Source: Plotosus lineatus
Taxonomy: Eukaryota > Chordata > Actinopteri > Siluriformes > Plotosidae
DNA length: 64,000 nucleotides
Reading direction: 5' to 3'
Assembly (NCBI GenBank): GCA_024760905.1
Contig: CM045731.1
Span: 16,255,001-16,319,000 of the forward strand
Shown here: in pieces, positions 11,595 through 23,429 of the stretch
Layout of the letters: each line of letters begins with the position of its first letter
Numbering within the stretch: position 1 is the first letter of the stretch
The notes under the pieces: model-generated
What the model saw: only the letters and a program-made list of their open reading frames with translations
Database searches by the model: none
What the model was told of the DNA's origin: nothing
Position numbers and translations under genes: made by a program

Positions 11595-11832
11595 TCTATG
11601 ATGTGTCACACTCACACAATTGGTAATCACCAATTAGCCAAATGTGCATGTCTTTGGTCTGTGAGAAGAAACTGGAGAACCCAGAGGAAACCCATGAAAG
11701 CCCAGGGAGATCATGCAGACTCCACACAGAAACGCCCTCGCTGAGCCCGCGACTCAAACCCATGATCTTTTTGATGTGATGTGAACACGCTAACACTAAC
11801 CATGTTTGTACGCCACCGTGATGCCCTAGCAT
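11595..11832 (-). mobile_element. SINE-2 fragment
   Basis: The minus strand reads from GGGCATCACGGTGGCGTACA through GTTTGAGTCGCG to CCAGTTTCTTCTCACAGACC. The L2-like tail is missing. Confidence 0.7.
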
Positions 11833-12114
11833 CACAATAATCCTCCGAATTTAAGCCAGTACCAGAGCATGTTCTTTATGATGTCATATAAGAAGTAAAA
11901 TTCCTGTGTAGTAAGAGGAATAAAACGTTCCTCGAATGCTATGAGGTCAGAGAGATTCTGACGAGGTGTTACACTGGACAGTGACTGGAGCACTGATGGA
12001 GTTCCTTAGATGGTCCTGTTGCCTGTGTTGCATGTGTCCATCAGCAATTTTATTACATGCGTATAATACACGAGTAAAGGACGACCAAAAAAAAAAATCC
12101 TTTAGCCTTTAGCA

Positions 12115-12303
12115 TTAACCATCATAGTCTCTACACGCTCGGAGGTGATTTCCGAAGGCTGCCTTGCCTTGGCATGTCGTGTCGAGTGGAATGGCAGCAC
12201 CTTTCAGGCTTCCAGATTTTTGGGGAATAAGTGTATATACCTGCGATTTAAGGTAACACCACAAAAATAAGTCACAAGGGGTGTGGTTAGGGGACTGGAT
12301 CAC
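12115..12303 (-). mobile_element. Mariner-like transposase relic (C-terminal fragment)
   Basis: The minus-strand frame reads SPNHTPCDLFLWCYLKSQVY followed by a decayed ...KAAFGNHLRACRD. This corresponds to the C-terminal catalytic region of DDE transposases of the Tc1/mariner group with the SPDLTPCDFFLWGYLK-type motif. A second relic of the same kind in + orientation lies at 53790-54140. Only the last part of the protein is present, with frameshifts. Confidence 0.6.
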
Positions 12304-12532
12304 CGCTTTACATCAACACGCCATGAGATCACCCGATCCGAAAACATTTCCCTTAATGCTCCCGATGATGTTCGAGCTGTGTGTGCTGTAGCTCCGTCTC
12401 AGTGAAACCAGATTTACTTCCAAATCTGGATCCGTTGCTCTGAAATTGTCAACCTACTGGAAGATCCAGAGCTTCCTGTGGAATACTGAAATGACTCTGA
12501 AGGGTCCTCTGTGCAGCGTCCACATTTGTGAA

Positions 12533-13547
<1,015 letters not shown>

Positions 13548-14263
13548 TCAACAGTGACTGCACCGTGTGCTCCTACCACGGCATGTTGGCGACTGAGGGA
13601 GGTGGGGGTCGGGCCACCAACAGTACCGCCTCTCATTAAGGCAGGAGGTGCGATTGAAAAAGCAACTGATACGAGTTGATTTTCTTCTTCTTTTTTTTTT
13701 TTTTTACAATGCATTCTTGCAATTTTTGAAATTCACATCCAGATGTGTCCAGACTCCGTGAACATTTTGCGGCTATGTATGCTGCATGAAAGCCTCAAAA
13801 CAATTTACGTCTGATTTGCAAGTGATTTGCAATTGGTTTGCGGATATTCAGCAAAAAAATAGCGACTCTTGAATGTCGTAAGTCAATCATTTTCTATTGA
13901 ATGTTTGAAATGTTTTGCGATTAGTTCACGAACCATGTGACCGAAGTGCAATTCCGCATGACAGCTGTGCATCAGTTGTTTTTCTATAGCATCACCAGTG
14001 TGATCGCCCACAAAGTCTCATGGGTACAAATAATAATTTGATTATCTTTACCCTTTTTATTTCTTCATGAACCTTTTGAAATGTAGCCAGTTTTTTGGGT
14101 CCCCCCAACATCATTCCTCTTTCTTCATCCAAGCGTACAGTGTAAAACGTTTTTCATGTTAATAATAGAAGCTAACACTCAGAGATTTGAGACCAGAACA
14201 CACTGTGTATGATCAGAGTCATTATGGTTTTTATTTTTTTGGTTTTTGTGTGCGTGTGCGCAG

Positions 14264-14393
14264 CTGAAGTCTCGGTTGGCGATGACCCCTCTGGCCATTT
14301 CACCTCCCAGCAGCACTCCAGAACCAGACATGAGCTCCATCCCCCAGGACGCTGCCACTGTCCCCCACTCAGCTACACCAGAGGTCCTTACAG
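14264..14393 (+). CDS. scml4: scml4 coding exon 2
   Basis: Acceptor GCGCAG at 14258-14263 and donor ACAG|GTAAAA at 14393/14394. It enters in phase 0 and leaves with one base of a split codon (phase 1). It encodes residues about 60-103, beginning LKSRLAMTPLAISPPSS and continuing STPEPDMSSIPQDAATVP. This Pro/Ser-rich linker is a conserved signature of SCML4 and lies directly before the SLED domain. It is short (130 nt) and intact. Confidence 0.9.
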
Positions 14394-14699
14394 GTAAAAC
14401 AGAAGTGCAGTACAGATGTGCGCTCATGTGGTGATTGATGTGTGTTTAGCTTGGATGTTGTATCGCTAAGTCTCACTGAGCCATGTGTGTAATATATTAC
14501 ATCAACAGAAGTAAACATTTCACTGGTAATGTAAATTTCATTTGTAATTATTCTGGATTATGTTCGTGTTGGAAACCTGGGATTTGGGTTCTCTTTATTA
14601 ATGGCGCAGTGCTGGGAGAGAGTCGGATGTACAGTGCTGTATATTTGGTGTGTAATTGCATGAAGTATGATTACAGATTAATGATGAGTGAATGTGGAC

Positions 14700-14751
<52 letters not shown>

Positions 14752-14931
14752 TGACTATTACTGAGAGAGAAACACAGTTTAAGTGAGCAGAAATATTATT
14801 TTAAATGTTAATAGCTTTGAGCTTCTAGATAACGTTATGCAATCCGCACTCACTCATTTGCCAAACTGCTCACCCTGGGTGCACGCTGGGGCATGATGTC
14901 CGTTATCCTCATGATTTGAGAGAATTGTGAT

Positions 14932-14964
<33 letters not shown>

Positions 14965-14967
14965 GGG
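14700..14967. repeat. (CA)n and (TG)n microsatellites
   Basis: (CA)n at 14699-14748 and (TG)n at 14935-14961 followed by a G run. The second abuts the minisatellite. Confidence 0.9.
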
Positions 14968-14984
14968 GGTCGTAGTATCAAGGC

Positions 14985-16683
14985 ATGAAGACCTCGAGGG
15001 AACTTGGTGGCTTCATGAAGCTCTTGAGGAAACTTGGTGGATTCGTGATGATCTTCAGGATACTTGGTGGATTTGTGATGATCTTGAGAGAATTTGGTAA
15101 TTTGTGATGATCATGAGGGAAGTTGGTGGATTCGTGATGATATTGAGAAACCTTGGTGGATTCGTGAAGCTCTTGAGGGAACTTGGTGGATTCGTGAAGA
15201 TCTTGGGGGAATTTGGTGGATTCGTGAAGATCTTAAGAGAACTTGGTGGATTCGTGAAGATCTTGAGGGAACTTGGTGGATTCGTGAAGATCTTGAGGGA
15301 ACTTGGTGGATTCGTGAAGATCTTGAGAGAACTTGGTGGATTCGTGAAGAGCTTGAGGGAACTTGGTGGATTCGGGAAGAGCTTGAGGGAACTTGGTGGA
15401 TTCGTGAAGAGCTTGAGGGAACTTGGTGGATTCGTGAAGAGCTTGAGGGAACTTGGTGGATTCGTGAAGAGCTTGAGGGAACTTGGTGGATTCGTGAAGA
15501 TCTTGAGAAAACTTGGTGGATTCGTGATGATCTTGAGGGAACTTGGTGGATCTGGAATGATCTTGAGGGAACTTGATGGATTCGTGATGATCTTGAGGGA
15601 ACTTGGTAGATTTGTGATGATCTTGAGAAAACTTGGTGGATTTGTGATGATCTTGAGGAAACTTGGTGGATTCATGATGATCTTGAGGGAACTTGGTATT
15701 TTATGATGAGCTTGAGGGAACTTGGTAGATTTGTGATGATCTTGAGAAAACTTGGTGGATTCGTGAAGATCTTGAGGGAACTTGGTAGATTTGTGATGAT
15801 CTTGAGAAAACTTGGTGGATTTGTGATGATCTTGAGGGAACTTGGTGGATCTGGGATGATCTTGAGGGAACTTGGTGGTTTCGTGATGATCTTGAGGGAA
15901 CTTGGTGGATTTGTGATGATCTTGAGGGAACTTGGTGGATCTGTAATGATCTTGAGGGAACTTGATGGATTCGTGATGATCTTTTGGGAACTTGGTAGAT
16001 TTGTGATGATCTTGAGAAAACTTGGTGGATTCGTGATGATCTTGAGGGAACTTGGTATTTTGTGATGATCTTGAGGAAACTTGGTAGATTTGTGATGATC
16101 TTGAGAAAACTTGGTGGATCTGGGATGATCTTGAGGGAACTTAGTGGTTTCGTGATGATCTTTAGGGAACTTGGTGGATTCGTGATGATCTTGAGGGAAC
16201 TTGGTAGATTCGTGATGATCTTGAGAAAACTTGGTGGAGTCGTGATAATCTTGAGGGAACTTGGTAGATTTGTGATGATCTTGAGAAAACTTGGTGGATC
16301 TGGGATGATCTTGAGGGAACTTAGTGGTTTTGTGATGATCTTGAGGGAACTTGGTAGATTCGTGAAGATCTTGAGAAAACTTGGTGGATTTGTGATGATC
16401 TTGAGAAAACGGTGGATTCGTGAAGATCTTGAGAAAACTTGGTGGATTCGTGAAGATCTTGAGGGAACTTGATGGATCTGTGATGATCTTGAGGGAACTT
16501 GATGGATCTGTGATGATCTTGAGGGAACTTGATGGATCTGTGATGATCTTGAGGGAACTTGGTGGTTTGTGATGAGCTTGGGGGAACTTGGTGGATTTGT
16601 GACGATCTTGAGGGAACTTGGTGGATTCGTGATGATCTTGAGGGAACTTGGTGGATTCGTGACGATCTTGAGGGAACTTGGTT
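14985..16683. repeat. 30-bp minisatellite array (about 56 units)
   Basis: The unit is ACTTGGTGGATTCGTGATGA plus TCTTGAGGGA, 30 bp. From 15181 to 15690 the period is exact. Later units include 29-bp forms that shift the frame. Both strands stay open for long stretches because the period is a multiple of three: plus-strand decapeptide ELGGFVMILR, minus-strand FPQDHHESTK. These frames have no upstream gene signals and are broken by single-base unit changes, so I do not call them genes. The plus strand (scml4 sense) is rich in G and poor in C (11 G, 3 C per unit). Confidence 0.95.
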
Positions 16684-16689
16684 TTCACA

Positions 16690-16900
16690 GCAAGAATGCC
16701 CTGGGTTCGTTTCCTGTGTTCTTCGAGGGTATTCTAGAGAGTTTGTTTGTTTTCTGTGCTTGAGTGTGTTTCCTCCAGGCATTCTGGTTTCCTCCCAAAG
16801 TACAAAGATATGCACATTAGCCTGTTACAAATTGCCCCAATAAGCTGTTTGGTGTCTACCCCACCTAAAGTCGGCTGAGAAGGGTTTCGTGTACATAATG
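16690..16900 (+). mobile_element. SINE-2 fragment
   Basis: The right end of the minisatellite abuts SINE-2 body text: CCCTGGGTTCGTTTCCTGTG, TCTGGTTTCCTCCCAAAGTA, and a decayed tail with AAAGTCGGCTGAGAAGGG. Confidence 0.65.
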
Positions 16901-17326
16901 CTTTTTCTGACAATAAATTGTAATAAATTTGGTCTTTTTTATGGATGAATTTGGAAAAATCGATTCAGTGGTTTGAGAACTAGACCTTCATGCTGCCCTC
17001 ACCCAAAGCCCCCGACGACTGGAGCTGCTGAAAGTGAGCAGAAAATTGATTTGTGACAGCCAATGTGGGGTTAAGAAACTGGCTCCTGTGAAATGCTGTC
17101 TGAGGTAAATCAGACGTCTGCGGTGTAAAACCTTCCCACGTTTACTTTAAACCTGAGATCAAGGGGTGTTAAATTTGAGCTCCAGAGTCATAAAACCCAA
17201 ATCCATGGCTTTCTCAAGCCACAGAGAGGTAAACAAAATGCAGGGTGTCTCAGGTTCGAGCAACACGGTGATGTAGTGTATAGAGTCAGCTTTCTGTGGG
17301 AAAGTCTTGTTCTTTTTTTCTATTTT

Positions 17327-17330
<4 letters not shown>

Positions 17331-17394
<64 letters not shown>
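17331..17394. repeat. (CA)n microsatellite
   Basis: About 32 uninterrupted CA units. Confidence 0.95.
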
Positions 17395-17399
<5 letters not shown>

Positions 17400-17699
17400 T
17401 ACAGTAGGCCTTGTTCTGTTGCATAGAGATCTTTTGCTGCTCCTGCTGGTAGTGATGGGCGTCTGAGATCGTAACTATGGGACGTACTGTGTCTGCTAGA
17501 ATTCACTTCTACACTGATTCATCCACCAATCCACCCACTCACTAAACTGCTTAATCTTCCTAGGGTCACAGGGACACTGGAGCCCATCGCCGCCATCTCT
17601 GATTCTGAATTCCCTTAACAGCTCGCTAGTCCATTGCTGGGCAAACACACAAATGGCCATTCACACTCACATTCACACCCTAACCGAGGGAAAATCATA

Positions 17700-18118
17700 C
17701 ATTCATTAATTAATTTTTTTAAGGTCGCTTAATCCTAGTTAGGGTCGCGGGGAGGCTGGAGCCAATCTGAGCCGACTGTGGGCCACACGATGGCCCAGTG
17801 GATAGCACATTTGCCTCACAACCAAAAAGGTTCCAGGTTCAATTTCCTTGGGGCTTATGGCATTTCTGTGTGGAGTGTACATGTGACCCCCCCCCCCCCA
17901 CACACACACACACACACACAGGTGCTCCGGTTTCGTCTCACAGTCCAAAAGCATGCCCAGCAGGCTACTCGCCTGTTCCAAACCATTCCTAGGTGTGAGT
18001 GTGTTGAATGATAATGATGGTCTGGCAAGCTGTCCAGGCTGTACCTTGCTCTCACCCTGAGGCAAGCTCCACCCTCCCATGATCCTGACAAGGATTAAGC
18101 GGCCTAGAAAACGAATGA
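17700..18118 (+). mobile_element. SINE-2 copy inserted in or next to a SINE-2 tail
   Basis: A minus-strand tail fragment (17700-17774, AATCCTAGTTAGGGTCGCGG) is followed by a plus-strand copy with head ACGATGGCCCAGTGGATAGC and B-box-like AGGTTCAATTTCC, then body, then tail ATTAAGCGGCCTAGAAAACG and (GAAT)n. Confidence 0.7.
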
Positions 18119-18224
18119 ATGAATAAAATGGCGCCTTTTAAAAATATTTACAGGCGCTGTTACTCTCTTGCTTCTGAACAAGTCTTCTTCATCAGCCTCT
18201 GAGAGTGGAAGTGGGAGTGGTTTT

Positions 18225-18345
18225 GCGATGGTCAGGTGAGCTGTTCTGGGTGCAACCCACCTTCGCCCACTGTCAGCTGGGATAGGCACCAGTCTCTCCG
18301 CGAACAAAGTATTATTAAGCGGTATGGCAAACGAGTGAGATAAAT
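18225..18345 (+). mobile_element. SINE tail fragment (L2-like)
   Basis: GCGATGGTCAGGTGAGCTGT through AGCTGGGATAGGCACCAG to ATTAAGCGGTATGGCAAACG matches only the 3' part of SINE-1A/SINE-2. The (TG)n run at about 18459-18485 lies further right. Confidence 0.6.
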
Positions 18346-18999
18346 GTGGACATTCATAATTTCTAATCATGGGGTACCAATATTTAAAACAAACAAAAAT
18401 GGTCAGGTTTAGAGAGGATATTTTATACACCTTGACATAGAATACCTGGTTTATTCCTGTGTGTGTGTGTGTGTGTGTGTGTGTGCATTGTCTGGCCGTT
18501 TGTCTGACAGACGCCAAGGGAAATCCCAGAGCATGTTGCATGCAAGCAGTGATGCGGCACAGACGAGAGGTGTGGAATGTCTGTGTATGTGTGTTAGGGA
18601 AGGGATGCTGTGATTGGAGGATCCTTGCACACACTCCTTCAGGCTCGTTCTTCTGTACCCCTCACCCCACCCCCGCCCCCACTACCATAACGAGACGCTC
18701 TGTAGTCAAGCATTGCTTCTCTGCTATTAGATCATCATCATGTGTGTTTGAAGACATTAATTCGTAGTGTTTATTGCTCCGTCTGGCTCCATCAGCGATT
18801 CACATTATCACTATAAACACAGGGAGGATGCTGGCTGATGGAGCCTGAAGGCAACAATAAAGTCTCCTGTTGGCCCATTTGGGGCTTTTATGAAAATATG
18901 ACCTCACTTTAACTCTCTAAGTGAAGTGTTATTATGTACAATGATAATTAAAATATAACAAAAACAACAACAATAATAATAATTCATTCATTTTCTAAG

Positions 19000-19118
19000 T
19001 CGCTTATTCCTAATTAGGGTCACAAGGAGGCTCGTACCCATCTCAGCCGACTCTGGTTGTGGGTGGAGTATACTCTGAACAGCTTTCTAGGACATCTCAG
19101 GGCCAACACTCACATAAT

Positions 19119-19179
<61 letters not shown>

Positions 19180-19222
19180 TTTTGGATTGTGGGAGGAAAC
19201 CGGAGGACCCGGAAGAAATGCA
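19000..19222 (-). mobile_element. SINE-2 fragment with internal (CA)n
   Basis: Tail at left (CTAATTAGGGTCACAAGGAG), body text TGGATTGTGGGAGGAAACCG at right, and a (CA)n tract at 19125-19178 inside. Confidence 0.7.
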
Positions 19223-19732
19223 AATTATGTGTCTAAAGACTCAGTAGAGATGTTTTTGTTTACATTCTATTAGCATTGCCCCATTGCTAATCATGAAACA
19301 GGTCTATTACAGTATGCCCTTGACTATTCGCGGTTTTGCAGGCTTTGCATATTCGCGGATTGCCGAGCAACTGTCACGTGATTCAAATTCAGCCAATTGT
19401 TCTCCCTCCTGCTGTTCTCTCTCCTGCTGATTGGTTGAGATGATGTAACGCCCCTTTTTCCTCATTCGTGCACACTTTGTGCCTGTGCTTTTTTTTAGTG
19501 TGTGTTTTTAATTACAATTAAGGTCCTTTGTGCCACCCAAATGCTGTGCACCTCCTCAGGCTTCTGGTAAGCACCAGAAAAAGGTAATGACGTTGTATGA
19601 AAAAGTAGAACTGCTTGATATGTTTCAGGAAGAAAAACGTTTTGCTACAGAAGTGGTAAGACGTTGAATATTGTATGAAACAAGGTCATCACCAGAATGG
19701 AACCCGCCTTAGTATTCTGGATACTTCTAGTT

Positions 19733-20293
19733 CAGGGGTCGGCAACCTTTGCCATTCAAAGAGCCATTTGGACCCCATTTTCCAGATAAAGAAAACACTG
19801 GGAGCCACAAATCCTTTTTTTGACATTTAAAATCAAATAACACTGCAGCAACAATGTGTTGCATTGATTTAAACGACTGCAGAGACAATTAAATTACAAT
19901 TCTGCTTGCAACAAAAACATTTTGAGGCGGTGGAAAAATTACTCGCTCTTTGCTCTTTTGCTGGCTGATGGTGAAAACACTCCTTGCCATAAGCACAAGA
20001 ATTTGGTAATCCACTAACACAGCAGATCAAAAACACACACAAAATCACCCCTCCCACACCAAATAAATATCTGCTCACATCCGTGACTGTTAATTTTCAT
20101 CTATGTAATTTTCAACCTTAAAAGAGCATGGGTACCTATGGGTACCCGACTGTTGCATTACTCTGCCTTAGGCAGATTCTCCCATCACTCAGGTGAAAGC
20201 TGGTCTAACTCTCTGGAAGCCCGAAGTGCTTCTGATGTGAGTAAATAAGCGGCATTTTCTTTTTGCAGTTGAACAGCGGGTTGCCGGCCCCTG
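19733..20293. mobile_element. hAT-type non-autonomous element
   Basis: Termini CAGGGGTCGGCAACC and, inverted, GGGTTGCCGGCCCCTG. The left side reads TTTGCCATTCAAAGAGCC, a text I know from hAT-derived repeats in vertebrates. The flanking 8-mers (TTCTAGTT and ATATAATA) do not match, so no target duplication is visible. Confidence 0.65.
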
Positions 20294-20396
20294 ATATAAT
20301 ATAATGCAAAATAAATGCAATACCGCCCCCAGTGGGCATTTTTTGAAAACTACAGTGCTGTATGTTTAATAGAATGGATTGTGTACTCACTGTATG

Positions 20397-20397
<1 letters not shown>

Positions 20398-20460
<63 letters not shown>
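20398..20460. repeat. (TA)n microsatellite
   Basis: About 30 TA units. Confidence 0.95.
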
Positions 20461-20463
<3 letters not shown>

Positions 20464-20589
20464 TGTATAATGTTTATATTTTATCATATTTTATCAACGA
20501 ATATCACAGTAAAAAAATTAATTACTATATTTTAGTAAATTAATACTGTATTAGTGAGTAAGACTGTGTACAGAATGTGTTTGTCTGTC

Positions 20590-20922
20590 TTACTTTCGGC
20601 TTTTTCCGTTTTACTCAGGAGTCGCCACAGCGAATCATCTGATTCGCACATTTGATTTGGCAGAGGTTTTTACATCGGATGCGCTTCCTGTCACAGCCCT
20701 TTTTAGCAAGGGACAGAAACACGCTGACGACTTTGCAGCTACTCTTTACGAAAGTCAGCAATGGTTCTTTTACATGCCTCTCACCATAGACAGTGAGAGA
20801 CATGGCCCGCCTTTGATAACCCAGTTAGCTGCACTGGGGGGGAGTGACAACCCTGTGGAGAGTGGGACTCGAACCCCCAACATTTGGATCAGCGCCCTAT
20901 ACCACTAGACCACCACTGCCCC
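20590..20922 (-). mobile_element. SINE-1 copy, full length, tail B
   Basis: The minus-strand head lies at the right end (GGGCAGTGGTGGTCTAGTGG) and tail B at the left (minus strand of TTCGGCTTTTTCCGTTTTAC and GTCGCCACAGCGAATCATC). Nested in the Tigger-like element. Confidence 0.9.
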
Positions 20923-21493
20923 CAGCACCACTGTCTACAGAATGTGTTTAAGAAGCATATTTTCGTGCATGTAATAGATACATAGTATTTTACTTCCTGT
21001 TGATCATTGTGCATGTAATATGATACATGGGGTCTTACTTCTGGGTACAGAACTCACGGATTATCTTCATTCACGGGAGGGGCTGGAACTGAACCCACAC
21101 GAATAACGTGGGCCTACTGTACTTATATAAATTATACAACAATTTTTCAGCATTCAGCATGAGTTTCTAATGCTAACGTAAGCAATTATTAAATGCTAAT
21201 GAAGAGAGCATGACAAACAAGCTTAACATTTCAAATAGTTCAATCAACCTTTGCAGTCGTGCAACATTTTGGCTGCGAGTTCCGGTAAAGGTTAAACAAC
21301 CTCGCTAGGAACATGACGGCTGCCATCTTGACTTGCCAGACGATCACGTGACAAGAAAACACACTTGTGTATTACTACTCTTAGTTCATTAGCTGCCCAG
21401 GCCGGGTGAATTTGAATCACGTGACAGTTGCTCGGCAATCCGTGAATTTGAGGGGGCGCTAGTGCAAAACCACGAATAGTCAAGGGCCTACTG

Positions 21494-21722
21494 CATTCAT
21501 CGAATTAAAAAAATTAGAGAAGTTAAGGAAAATGCGCAAACAAGGGCAATTCGGCAAAAACACCCCAAACAAACAAAAACAAGAAACAACCCAAAATCCC
21601 CAAACAAAACTATTTACATTTTTCTGTGAGTTGCGCATCTGAGTGCGTGCACGTGCATCTGTACACGCATGCATCTGTATGTGTGTGTGTAATTAACTGC
21701 AGAAAGTGAGGGATCCCTGTAA
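21494..21722 (-). mobile_element. MITE-M fragment
   Basis: Reversed relative to 24005. It begins inside the element (CATCGAATTAAAAAAATTAG) and ends AAAGTGAGGGATCCCTGTAA. It abuts the right end of the Tigger-like element at 21493. Confidence 0.65.
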
Positions 21723-22288
21723 TCCAATTTCAGTTTGTTGCAATATGTAAACTCGCCACTAGATACCATTAAACTTTACATTTAAATCTAAAACATACAG
21801 TTTATTGCTTGAACTAGGAAGATATACATCACAGTTAGCTGCTTATACCGCCATTTCACTGGAGCACGGCAGACTTACGGAAGCAAAAATGTTGTCATCC
21901 GCAAACGTTTCGCAATTATTCCTTCATTTTCCATGTGATTCCGTAGTTATTCCTCAAGTCTTCCTCCACTTCTTCTGTATGCTTCCGGCAGGCCAAAGTA
22001 TTCCGTAAATGTGCTTTTGAACATGTTTGATCAAAAGCACTTTCACGAAAACAAATTCCGTGAGTGTTCCGTGGTCACTTTGGCATAGTTTGCCGTACCT
22101 GTTCAGCGCATGCTGTGAAAGTTCCGAAAGTGTAAGAATTTCCTCTTTTCCGTAGGATTTTCACCCATTTTCTGTGTAAAAATGCCGAAGCTCTTCTGTA
22201 GACCGTGTTCCGCGCCTTTCCGCTACGATTCTTGTCGTAGTCCTGTCAAATGGGGGTATTAGCTTGTTGCTAACTAGATGGAACAGAA

Positions 22289-22290
<2 letters not shown>

Positions 22291-22328
<38 letters not shown>

Positions 22329-22350
22329 CTCTCTCGCTCTTTCTTTCCCC
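22291..22350 (+). repeat. (CT)n tract forming the exon 3 polypyrimidine tract
   Basis: CT repeats run to TTCTTTCCCCAG at the acceptor of scml4 exon 3. Confidence 0.9.
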
Positions 22351-22352
22351 AG

Positions 22353-22553
22353 TGTGCATCTACGTGAATAAGCAGGTGAACACTGGTCCTAACCTGGACA
22401 GGCAGAAAGTCATGCAGCTTCCCGATCACCTTGGCCCGGCGCGGCCCTCCGTGGTGCTGCAGCAGGCTGTGCAGGGTTGCATCGATAGTGCTTACCAACA
22501 GAAAACAGTCTTCACCTTGCTGACGCAAGGCTACGGAGGAGAGAAAATATCAG
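22353..22553 (+). CDS. scml4: scml4 coding exon 3 (SLED domain, first part)
   Basis: Acceptor CCCCAG at 22347-22352 and donor TCAG|GTGACA at 22553/22554. Phase 1 at both ends, 201 nt. It encodes residues about 103-170: VCIYVNKQVNTGPNLD at the start, then QLPDHLGPARPSVVLQQAV and QGYGGEKIS at the end. This is the first half of the SLED (Scm-like embedded) domain, the DNA-binding module found in SCML2, SCMH1 and SCML4. No stops or frameshifts. Because both borders are phase 1, skipping it would keep the frame but destroy the domain. Confidence 0.92.
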
Positions 22554-23122
22554 GTGACACACAAGCTCACACACAAGCGAATTAACAAGGAATGTGGACA
22601 AATACTTCACCATCCTCTGTTAAATAAATATCTTCGCATGACTGCCGATGTTAGAGCGTCAGTGCTGTTGTTGTTGTCAGTGAAGTCGCAGCAGAAGCTT
22701 GAGATAGACTTTCTACTCAAAGCATTAAAAAAATGTATAGCATTACTTGACTGAATAACTGAGACACACCTCAACAAGATGCATAACTTCTCTCTTTGTA
22801 CACGTGACTACAGGGTGGGGTCGAAGTTTCCACGCAGAAGAGAAATGAACACTTTTACCACAAAAACTAATTTTATGTATAAAATATGTTCCAAGGTGGT
22901 ACGCTAGCGCGGTGCTGAGCACGTCTGCATAACATTAAGTAAATTTTATGGGGCATTTGATAATGAATTACTGCTGAAAATTTGGTCAACATTTGTTTAG
23001 GGATTCAAAAGACAGCGTGTCCACAAGGAAGTTTAGATGGATGGATGGACGGACAGGGCTTACACATAATGCATCTGTCACCATTGCAGAATAAACGTAT
23101 ATAATGTACTGTGACCCACTTT

Positions 23123-23148
23123 ATATATATATATATATATATATATAA
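23123..23148. repeat. (TA)n microsatellite
   Basis: Short TA run 40 bases upstream of scml4 exon 4. Confidence 0.85.
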
Positions 23149-23187
23149 AACGGCACTCATTTCTTTCTGTCTTTTTTCTTGCGGCAG

Positions 23188-23388
23188 CCACGTTTGACGG
23201 CAAGCAGCACCTCCTGAGTCTGCCGGTGGTCAACAGTGTCGGTTATGTCCTTCGCTTCCTAAAGAAGCTCTGCCGGAGCCTTCTTTGCGAGAACCTCTTT
23301 AGCGATCAGCCGATTGCACCTTCCTCCTCGTCCGCCTCCTCTTCCTTGGTCCATACAGACAAGCATTCGGACGGACAATCCAAATCGA
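23188..23388 (+). CDS. scml4: scml4 coding exon 4 (SLED domain, second part)
   Basis: Acceptor GGCAG ending 23187 and donor TCGA|GTAAGC at 23388/23389. Phase 1 at both ends, 201 nt. It encodes ATFDGKQHLLSLPVVNS, then GYVLRFLKKLCRSLLCENLF, the conserved end of SLED. A Ser-rich stretch (APSSSSASSS) follows and leads into the linker. Family comparison: the order and the GYVLRFL core match SCML4 in other vertebrates. Confidence 0.92.
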
Positions 23389-23429
23389 GTAAGCGTCCAT
23401 GTTTTCTTGGTCTTTCTTCAGTTATACAG

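Larger units (their letters stand above)
19310..21493 (+). mobile_element. Tigger/pogo-like DNA transposon with nested elements
   Basis: The left end CAGTATGCCCTTGACTATTC and the inverted right end (CAGTAGGCCCTTGACTATTC on the minus strand, ending 21493) match for about 85 bp, including GATTGCCGAGCAACTGTCAC. A frame near 19555-19665 encodes KKVMTLYEKVELLDMFQEE, resembling the CENP-B/pogo-type N-terminal DNA-binding region. Nested inside are a hAT element (19733-20293), a (TA)n tract, a SINE-1 (20590-20922) and a second Tigger-type right end at about 21117. The catalytic domain is not present. Confidence 0.75.

Noticed and set aside
14985..16683. Possible CRISPR-like array (30-bp repeated unit)
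   Set aside because: There are no unique spacers: the units are directly adjacent. The context is a vertebrate intron.
15672..16688. 338-codon minus-strand open frame, and similar frames on both strands at 15055-16815
   Set aside because: They are translations of the 30-bp minisatellite. The period is a multiple of three, frames jump at 29-bp units, and no promoter, splice or known peptide supports them.
18104..18634. 176-codon minus-strand frame
   Set aside because: It passes through a SINE tail and a (CA)n tract.
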